Shown in pieces: positions 7,265 through 14,500 of a stretch of DNA of 15,474 nt. This DNA comes from Clostridiales bacterium. GTDB lineage: Bacteria; Bacillota; Clostridia; WRLR01. The notes below the pieces were generated by a model. The model was not told where the DNA came from. It saw only the letters and a program-made list of their open reading frames with translations, and did not search any database. Each line of letters begins with the position of its first letter. Position 1 is the stretch's first letter. The DNA lies in assembly GCA_031263625.1 (NCBI GenBank), contig JAISFK010000127.1, positions 1 through 15,474 of the forward strand, read 5' to 3'. The translations under genes and the position numbers were made by a program.

Positions 7265-7306
7265 ATGGAAAAGTTGCCAATGCGCAATGGCGGCGCGGTG
7301 GACTGA
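7265..7306 (+). other. Possible 13-codon leader ORF before the FIST gene
   Basis: An ATG exactly 6 bases after the TATATT box opens a frame encoding MEKLPMRNGGAVD, ending in TGA. There is no ribosome site, so translation would require leaderless initiation. The frame continues open past the TGA to a TAA at 7394-7396 with G/C-rich third positions. This could be a leader peptide, a decayed small gene or chance. Confidence 0.2.
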
Positions 7307-7466
7307 GCAACGGGCGGCTCGGCGAACGAGATGCGGGTGGCGCGGGAGGCAGACAGCGCAGGCAACGCGCCGGGCGGGCGGCGGGCGCGGCAATAAATCG
7401 GGTTAGGCCGGAATCATTGCGGGTATAAGGGTAAATATATATAAGATGCAGGATGGAGGCATGACA

Positions 7467-8651
7467 ATGATAAGAACACTTGTGGCCTGTACCGCGGAAA
7501 TCGACGACGCCGACCAGGCGGTCGCGGAAATAGCGCGGCAGCTGGATCTGAAAAGCTCGCTGCTCAAGAGCGCCGTCGCCATTGTGGCCTGCCACTACGA
7601 GTTTGTGCTGTCCGGCGTCGCGAAGGCGATATGCGGCTCGCTGCCGTTCAGCACCGTCGGGACCATAACGTCCGCCCAGGCCGTGCCGGGCGAGTGCGGC
7701 GGCCTGCTGTTCACGCTGATGGTGCTCACGAGCGACGACGTGGAGTTCGCGCCCGGACTGACGCCGTCGCTGCTGGGCGGCGCGTCCGAGCAGGCCATAG
7801 AGCAGTCGTACCGCGACGCGGTTTCGGCGTCGGGCGCGGGCCCTGGCGAGAGGCCGGCGCTGATATTCGCGTTCGCCCCATTTATCATCGAAAACTCCGG
7901 GGACACTTACGTCGGGGCGCTGACGAGGCTGTCGGGGGGCGTCCCCTGCTTCGGCACGCTCGCGGTTGACGACACGAACAGCTTCGCCAACTGCTTCATG
8001 CTCTACGACGGCGAGCAATACCGCGACAGGATGGGCATGGTGCTGCTGTTCGGCGACGTCAGCCCGCAGTTCTGCATCGCCACTATATCCGAAAACAAAA
8101 TCGTCAGCGACGAGGCCCTTGTGACAAAGAGCGCCGGGCACGTGCTGATTGACGTCAACAACCGCCCCGTGCTGGACTATTTTGAGAAATACGGGCTGAC
8201 GAAGGCCGCCGAAACGCAGTACGCGATGACCTCGCTGCCGTTCATGCTCGACTACGGCGACGGGACGCCGCCCGTGTCCAAGGTGTTCATAAGCCTGACC
8301 CCCGAAGGGCACGCGATATGCGCGAGCATGATGCCAGAGGGCGCCAGGATGAAGATAGGCGTCTTTGACAGGGACGACGTGCTGCTGACCACGAGCGGCG
8401 CCATCGACAGCGCGAGCGCCTGCATGGCGGGCGGGGGGGCGTCCGGCGCGCTCATATACTCGTGCATTTCCCGCAACATGACGCTGGGCGCGAACCAGAC
8501 CGCCGAGATGGAGCTGGTCGGCGACAGGCTTCGCGGCGCGGCGCCGTACATGATGGCCTATTCGGGCGGCGAGATATGCCCGACGCAGGTCAGCGGCGCG
8601 GGCGCCGTCAACCGCTTTCATAACAATGCGTTCGTGATGTGCATTTTTTAG
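7467..8651 (+). CDS. FIST domain sensor protein
   Basis: The 394-residue product matches the FIST architecture: FIST_N over roughly residues 1-230, FIST_C over roughly 240-390. Recognisable parts are LIFAFAPFI, GGVPCFGTLAVDD, ALIYSCISRNMTLG and the closing NRFHNNAFVMCIF. FIST proteins are presumed small-ligand (amino-acid type) sensors that feed histidine kinases or chemotaxis proteins. There is no signal peptide or membrane helix, so it should act in the cytoplasm. The start at 7467 is chosen because GGAGG (7455-7459) sits 7 bases upstream; in-frame ATGs at 7446 and 7461 are worse placed. The hybrid kinase starts 15 bp after its stop, so the two are almost certainly one transcript and one sensory unit. 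Confidence 0.9.
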   Translation: MIRTLVACTAEIDDADQAVAEIARQLDLKSSLLKSAVAIVACHYEFVLSGVAKAICGSLPFSTVGTITSAQAVPGECGGLLFTLMVLTSDDVEFAPGLTPSLLGGASEQAIEQSYRDAVSASGAGPGERPALIFAFAPFIIENSGDTYVGALTRLSGGVPCFGTLAVDDTNSFANCFMLYDGEQYRDRMGMVLLFGDVSPQFCIATISENKIVSDEALVTKSAGHVLIDVNNRPVLDYFEKYGLTKAAETQYAMTSLPFMLDYGDGTPPVSKVFISLTPEGHAICASMMPEGARMKIGVFDRDDVLLTTSGAIDSASACMAGGGASGALIYSCISRNMTLGANQTAEMELVGDRLRGAAPYMMAYSGGEICPTQVSGAGAVNRFHNNAFVMCIF

Positions 8652-8666
8652 TTCCGAAAGGCTGCT

Positions 8667-10634
8667 ATGTCGTTCGATGGCATAAAAGATGGCATAAAAA
8701 CAGAAGGCCGGGCGGCAGGCGCGCCGCCTGCGGGGAATGACGCCGCCCCTGCCGCGGGCGCTGGCGCTGTTCCGGCGCAGGCCGCCGCGCCCGCGCCGGA
8801 GGAGGAAATCGCGAGCCTGAAAAAGCAGGTGTCCAGGCTCACGCGCGAGCTGCGCCTGTCAAACAGCTTTCTGGACAAGGTGACAAAGACCGTCGAGGCC
8901 AAGGAGGCCCTCGGCAGCGTGCTCTCGGCCGCCAACGCCAGGCAGAAGGCGCTCACGGACATCCTTATAGAGAACTGCCCAAGCTTCATACTGCTGCTGG
9001 ACGACGACGGCAAGACCGTTCTGGCCACCAAGACCTTCCTGACCAGGATCGGCGCGCCCAACTTTGACTACATCAAGGACATGTCCTACGAGGAGCTGTT
9101 TTCCAAATATTTGAGCGGCGAGGCGATGGCCGTCCTCAAAGAGTCGATGTCGGTGGTCATGACGCGGGGGGAGACGGTTTTCCTGCACCAGTGGATCGAC
9201 TTCTCCAGCAACGGCGGCAGCAACAGCGGCGACGCTGAAAGCGACGGCGGCGACAATGGCAATGACGCTGGCGGCGGCAACGGCGGCGACAGAGAGCTTG
9301 GCGGCAACGGCGGCGACATAGGGTCTGGCAGCGACAGAGAGGTCGGCGGCGACATAGGGTCTGGCGGCGACAGGCGGCGCTACTACTCCATAGAGCTCAG
9401 AAGCGTCGGCGCGGCGGCGGGCGGCAACGCGGGCATATCGTCCGGCGTGCTTGGCGTGATGTCCGACCTGACGGACTTCATGCTCGAAAAGCAGCGCGCC
9501 GAGGCCGCAAACAGCGCGAAGTCCGACTTCCTGGCCTCCATGAGCCACGAGATACGCACGCCTATGAACGCGATACTGGGCATGAGCGAGATGCTGAGCC
9601 GCAGCGATCTGGCGCCCGATCAGAGGAAATACCTCGGCGACATCAGGAAGTCGTCGCAGGCGCTGCTGTCCATCATCAACGACATACTGGACTTCTCGAA
9701 GATCGAGGCGGGCAAAATGGAGCTCGTGAACACGAACTACGGCCTCCGCTCCATGCTCGACAACCTCCATTCGATGTTTTCCGTGCTGCTCAAGGAAAAA
9801 AGCCTCGCTTTCAGCTTCGCTGCGGACGAGCGCCTGCCCGCGACGGTTTACGGGGACGAAAACCGGTTGCGCCAGATTCTGACGAACCTGCTGTCAAACG
9901 CCATGAAATACACGCGCAAGGGCTCCGTCGCGCTCTCGTGCCGCCTCGCGGGCGACGGGTTCATGCGCTTCGACGTGGCGGACACGGGCGTCGGCATCAA
10001 AAAGGACGACATCGGCAGGCTGTTCATGCCGTTCGAGCAGCTTGACAGGAAGAAGAACAGGAACGTCGTGGGCACGGGGCTCGGCCTCGCCATCAGCTAC
10101 AGCCTGTGCCGCCTGATGGGCGGGCGCATGTGGCTAGAGAGCGAGTACGGGAAAGGCTCCGTGTTTTCCGTCGAGATACCGTTCATGCCGGCCGACGGCT
10201 CCATAGACGAGAACCCGGACAGCGTGGAGGAATTTGCCGCGCCGGAGGCAAGGGTGCTCGTCGTTGACGACATAGACATGAACCTGACCGTCGCCGAAGC
10301 CATGCTCGGAGCGTTCGAGATCGCGCCAAAGCTGGCCCTGCGCGGCGCCGACGCCGTCGAGCTCGCGCGCGCCTGCGAGTTCGACCTCATATTCATGGAT
10401 CACATGATGCCCGAAATGGACGGGCTCGAAACGACGAAGCGCATACGCGAGCTTGGCGGCTGGAACGCCTCGGTTCCCATAATTGCGCTGACGGCGAACG
10501 CCATCCGGGGCATGGAGGACGTGTTTCTGGAAAACCAGCTCGACGGGTTCCTGCCCAAGCCGCTGGAATTCAGCGCGCTCAACCTCTGCCTGCGAAAATG
10601 GCTGCCCGATCGCCTGATACTGATGTCCGAATAA
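8667..10634 (+). CDS. Soluble PAS hybrid histidine kinase with receiver domain
   Basis: This 655-residue protein has no membrane segment. In order: an Ala/Pro/Gly-rich start (1-45), a coiled coil (about 47-95), a PAS-like domain (about 98-275), HisKA with phospho-acceptor H294 in SHEIRTP, an HATPase domain (about 400-512; N box DENRLRQILTNLLSNAMKYT, DTGVGI, GTGLGLAI), and a C-terminal receiver (about 525-645) with VVDD acids, phospho-acceptor D578 in FMDHMMPEMDG, T in LTANA and K in PKPL. A Gly/Asn/Asp insert (180-235) interrupts the PAS domain. GAAAGG-like sequence precedes the ATG. Being 15 bp behind the FIST gene, it probably receives the FIST signal by protein contact. No Hpt protein or DNA-binding regulator is nearby, so its output partner is elsewhere. 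Confidence 0.93.
   Translation: MSFDGIKDGIKTEGRAAGAPPAGNDAAPAAGAGAVPAQAAAPAPEEEIASLKKQVSRLTRELRLSNSFLDKVTKTVEAKEALGSVLSAANARQKALTDILIENCPSFILLLDDDGKTVLATKTFLTRIGAPNFDYIKDMSYEELFSKYLSGEAMAVLKESMSVVMTRGETVFLHQWIDFSSNGGSNSGDAESDGGDNGNDAGGGNGGDRELGGNGGDIGSGSDREVGGDIGSGGDRRRYYSIELRSVGAAAGGNAGISSGVLGVMSDLTDFMLEKQRAEAANSAKSDFLASMSHEIRTPMNAILGMSEMLSRSDLAPDQRKYLGDIRKSSQALLSIINDILDFSKIEAGKMELVNTNYGLRSMLDNLHSMFSVLLKEKSLAFSFAADERLPATVYGDENRLRQILTNLLSNAMKYTRKGSVALSCRLAGDGFMRFDVADTGVGIKKDDIGRLFMPFEQLDRKKNRNVVGTGLGLAISYSLCRLMGGRMWLESEYGKGSVFSVEIPFMPADGSIDENPDSVEEFAAPEARVLVVDDIDMNLTVAEAMLGAFEIAPKLALRGADAVELARACEFDLIFMDHMMPEMDGLETTKRIRELGGWNASVPIIALTANAIRGMEDVFLENQLDGFLPKPLEFSALNLCLRKWLPDRLILMSE
9204..9371 (+). 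repeat. Gly/Asn/Asp-rich repeat insert within the PAS domain
   Basis: The stretch encodes about 56 residues made of GGD, GGN and SGG motifs. A 19-mer beginning CGGCGACATAGGG occurs at 9311-9329 and 9347-9365, a 36-bp in-frame period. It separates QWIDFS from YYSIELRSV, which look like neighbouring strands of one PAS sheet, so it would form a flexible loop. Confidence 0.8.
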
Positions 10635-10642
10635 CCGCCTGC

Positions 10643-10690
10643 CTATGGCCGAAAGCCGGGCAACGGCTATGCCCGAAAGCTGGGCAGCGG
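10643..10690. repeat. 24-bp tandem duplication spanning the isomerase stop codon
   Basis: Bases 10667-10690 and 10643-10666 are 24-bp direct repeats with a few differences. On the minus strand each reads as seven codons plus TAG (PLPSFRA-stop, then PLPGFRP-stop). Small stems such as GCCC 10671-10674 / GGGC 10682-10685 could help to end transcription between these convergent genes, but no T run follows. Confidence 0.75.
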
Positions 10691-11539
10691 CATGGCGCCC
10701 GCCGGGACGGCCAGCGTTATGCCCGCCTTCTTCGCCGTGCCCCGGACGTACAGCGACGCCGCGAGATACTCGCCCGCGCTGCCCAGGTGCTCCGTGAACA
10801 CGGGCACGTCGCCGAGCGCGGCGGCGCATTTCAGCATGTGGGCGAAATCCATGGCGCCGCTGCCGGGCTGCACCTCCTTTATCGAGAGCGGGAGCGCGTT
10901 CGCGTCCAGCCTGATGTCCTTGATGTGCACGCTCTTTATGTGCGGCCCCAGCTTTTCAAAGCACTCGCTGACAAACTGGCTGCGGCTGTGGTATCGCTCC
11001 ATGCTGTTTATCATGTTGCAGCAGTCCATGTGCGCGCCGAACTCCGGGCGATCCACGTCCCGCAGCAGCTGCAGGTAGTCGTCCGGCCCCCAGGGGTGCA
11101 TCCACGGCATCGGCTCCAGCGTGTAGAACGCGCGCGCGGGCCGCACGCTGTCGATGATGTCGCGCACGGAGTACACGATGCGCATGTACGCCTCGTCCGT
11201 GTAGTTCCACGGATCGTAGGCGTCCCATTTTGAGCTGGCCGTGCCGCTGATGTTGACGCAGCAGCGCGCCCCGACCTCGTCCGCCATCGCGAGCGCCGCC
11301 TTGCAGCGGGCCAGGGCCTCCGCCGCCTGGGCCGCGTCCCTGGACAGCGGGTTTCCCCACGCGCCGACCTCTCCTATCAGCATGCCGCTCTTCTGCGCCG
11401 CGTCCGCGTATGCCATGCGCTCGCCGCGCGGCGCCGACGCGTCCACGGGAAATATAGCCGCGCCGTATCCAAATTCCCTGAGATTGGCGATCCATTCCTC
11501 CGGCGAGCGGAACGCCCTCACACCGCCTCCAAACCTCAT
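10667..11539 (-). CDS. Sugar phosphate isomerase/epimerase-like TIM barrel
   Basis: The 290-residue product belongs to the xylose-isomerase-like / AP-endonuclease-2 TIM barrel family, whose members isomerise or epimerise sugars, inositols and keto-acids with a bound divalent metal. Four likely metal ligands lie in the usual strands: E142 (YTLEPMPW), D172 (GAHMDCCNM), H205 (SVHIKDIRLD) and E250 (VFTEHLG). No signal peptide is present. The start is firm: GGAGG precedes the ATG by 5 bases, and the ATG overlaps the TGA of the upstream hybrid kinase in an ATGA, implying coupled translation. The exact substrate cannot be read from sequence. Pairing of a metabolic enzyme with a membrane kinase, rather than with sugar genes, is unusual. 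Confidence 0.88.
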   Translation of the reverse strand: MRFGGGVRAFRSPEEWIANLREFGYGAAIFPVDASAPRGERMAYADAAQKSGMLIGEVGAWGNPLSRDAAQAAEALARCKAALAMADEVGARCCVNISGTASSKWDAYDPWNYTDEAYMRIVYSVRDIIDSVRPARAFYTLEPMPWMHPWGPDDYLQLLRDVDRPEFGAHMDCCNMINSMERYHSRSQFVSECFEKLGPHIKSVHIKDIRLDANALPLSIKEVQPGSGAMDFAHMLKCAAALGDVPVFTEHLGSAGEYLAASLYVRGTAKKAGITLAVPAGAMPLPSFRA

Positions 11540-14500
11540 CGAACCCTCCTAAGAGCCGCCCGCGCGTTCCGCGCGCCGGCCCCAGTTCCCGCTGCCACCC
11601 CCGCTCCCAGTCCCGTGTTCGCCCCAATTTCCGCGCCCGCTCTCAGCCTCGCTTCCGTTGCCGTTGCCGATCCTGCTGCAGCTTCTGTTCCCGTCTCTGC
11701 CCCCGCTCCCGCCTCTGCCCCTGCGCCCGCCCACGCTCCCGCCGCGCACTTGCGCAGCTTGGCGATCACGTCGCGCATGTCCAGCGGCTTGGCCAGATGG
11801 CCGTTCATGCCCGCGCCCGCGCATTTTTCGACGTCCTCGCGAAATACGCTGGCCGTGATGGCGATGATCGGCACGGCCCTCCCAAGCTGGCCGCCGTGCC
11901 GCCTGATCTGCCGCGTGGCCTCGTACCCGTCCATTTCGGGCATCTGTATGTCCATGAAGATCGCGTCGTAGCGCTCCGGAGCGTCAAAAAACATGCTGAC
12001 GGCCTCCGCGCCGTTTTCTGCGCAGTCTATCTCAATGCCGGTCGGCTCCAGCAGGGCGATCACGATCTCGCGGTTTATCTCGACGTCATCGACGAGCAAC
12101 AGGCGCAGGCCGCTGAAATCCGCGCACTCCGCGCTTTCCGAGCTATCCGCTCTTTCTGCGCTTTCCGCTCTTTCCGAAGCGTTCGGGCTTTCCGCGCTTC
12201 CCTCGCCGCCGGCCTGCAAGTCGGCCAGCCCGCTGGCGCGCTCGGCAACGCGTCCGGCCCGCCCGGCGGCTTGCTGAGCCCGCCAGCGGGCGGGCTCAGC
12301 AACCTGTTCGGCCCGCCAGTCGGCCCGTTCGGCGGCGCGTTCGGCCTGCCCGGCGGCTTGCGGCGGGCGCCCCGCCCGCCAGTCTGATTGGCCGGGCTGC
12401 ACTGCCCGCCCGGCGGCCTGGGCGCCCTGCGCGGCGAGGCCGGCGCCGCCCGCCCCGCCGGATTCAGCCGCCTCCGGCCCGCCGTCCCGCCCCTCGCCGA
12501 GGCAGCCGTTCATGAAGTCAACGAGCGCCGACGGGAACAGGGGCTTTGGCAGGAGGCTGTCCGCCCCCGCCCGCGCCGCGCCGGCCTCGATGCCGTTCCA
12601 TAGGGATTCGGGCGACAGAAGGGCGATGTTGCTGCCGGCGCTGTACTCCCGGATCCTGCTGATAAGCTCAAACGCGCTCATCCCGTCCAGATCGCCGTCG
12701 ATGAAGCAAAAATCGTACTGGGCGCCCTCTCTCGCGCCGCAGCCCCGGCCCTCGCCCTCGCCGGCGGCTTCGCCCGCGCCGCCGCTCCGGCCCCCGCCCT
12801 CGCCGCCCAGGCGCTTGATCAGCCCGCAGGCCTCGCCGCCGCTGCCCGCGACGTCGCAGCGAAAGTCCATCCTCCGCGCGATTTCCATAAAATAGCGGCG
12901 CGTTTCCGGCACCGCGCTCACGGCCAGCGCGCGCGGCGCATCGCCGCCGGGGCGCCGCAGCAGCTCTTTCGCCCGCGCGTCCCGCGCGAGGCGGGCCTTG
13001 ATCGTGAACGCGAACGTCGCCCCCTGCCCAATCTCCGACTCAATCCATATCCTGCCGCCCATCATCTCGACGATCTTCTTGGAAATGGCCAGCCCCAGCC
13101 CCGTGCCGCCGTATCTGCGCGATATGCTGCTGTCCGCCTGCTGGAACGAGCTGAACAGGCGAGCCTGCTGCTCCGGCGAGATGCCTATGCCCGTGTCCGA
13201 CACCCTTATCTCGATTTCGCAGGCGCTCCCGCCGTCCCCGCCGCTCCCGCCATCGCCGATCAGGCTGGCGCCCAGCGTCACGCGGCCATGCTCCGGCGTG
13301 AACTTCACGGCGTTGGAGAGCAGGTTCATGACGACCTGCGAGAGCCGCTGCTCGTCGCCGAACAGGGCCACCGGAATGTCCGCGCCGATCCTGACCGCAA
13401 GCTCCTGCTTTTTTTCCTCCGCGCGCAGGCCGACGATGCCGACGACCTTTTGCAGCGCCTTCTCGAAGTCAAATTCCATAAACGACAGCTCAAGCTTGTC
13501 GGCCTCGATCTTGCCCATGTCCAGCACGTCGTTTATGACGCCCAGCAGGTGGGTTGACGCGTCGGAGATCTTGCCGAAGGCGTAGTCCTTGCGCTTCGCG
13601 TCGCCCGCCGAGCGCCCGATCGACGTCATGCCGATGATGGCGTTCATGGGCGTCCGCATCTCGTGGCTCATGTTTGAAAGGAAGCCGCTCTTTGCCCTGA
13701 CGCGCCGCATCGCGTCCTCGCGCTCCCGCTCAAGCCGCCCGACCAGCTCGCCGCGCGCGAGCGCGCCGGAGAGCATGAGCCCGGCCCGGAGCACGATCCG
13801 CTCCTCCGCGCCCGCGGCCATCCTCTCGCCGCGGCTGCTGAAAAAAGCCGCGAACCCTCGCAGGGCCGCGTCGGAACCGTTGGGAGCGCTGGCACCGTTG
13901 CTCGCGCTGGTTTCGCTGACTCCGCTGGCCTCGGATGCCGGCAGCGGCACGATCAGGACGGAGCGTATGCCGAGCGGATCGAGATATTCGCGCTCCAGCG
14001 GCGAATAGGCGCCGAACGCGCTGTTCACGCAGGCCCCGGCTGCCAGCTTGCCCTCCCAGTGCGGCGCCAGCGCCAACAATGCCGCGCCCATATCGTCCGC
14101 GCCCTGGTCGCCGGCCAAAGGCGGCGCGCCCGCGCCGCGCCACGAGGCCAGCAGGGCGTATTCCCGCCCGCCGCCTTCCGTCGCGCCTATCTTCCACGCG
14201 CAGGCGCCGTCGGCGCCGATGCCGCAGGCAATGGAGGCCAGCGCCTCGCCCAGCGCACGGCCCGCAACGCCGCCCAAAGCCGCATTTGAGGCGCCGCCCT
14301 CTGCGCCGTTCATGCCCGCGTCAGCCGCGCCGTTCACGCCTGCGTCCGCAACAGCCCCCTCCGCGCTGCCCGCAACAGCGCCCACAGCGCCGCCCGAAGT
14401 CGTCCCTGCTGCGCCGTTCAATGCCATGCCCACCGCAGCGCTCGCCGCGCCGCCCGAAGTCGTGCCCACAGCGCCGCCAGTTGCGCCGTCCAATGCCATG

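Larger units (their letters stand above)
7188..7466. other. Intergenic and leader region before the FIST gene
   Basis: These 279 bases separate the AraC stop from the chosen FIST start. They hold a weak 5-bp AT stem (AATTG 7193-7197 / CAATT 7206-7210) with TTTTT at 7216-7220, a poor terminator candidate for the AraC gene. They also hold a promoter-like motif (7229-7258) and then about 200 bases of GC-rich leader that contains a 13-codon open frame at 7265-7306. A second AT-rich stretch at 7430-7444 could hold another -10. No longer gene is supported. Confidence 0.5.

Noticed and set aside
7257..8621. A 454-codon open frame on the minus strand opposite the FIST gene
   Set aside because: Its composition (Arg/Ala/His/Val-rich) is typical of an antisense shadow, while the plus strand encodes a clear FIST protein.
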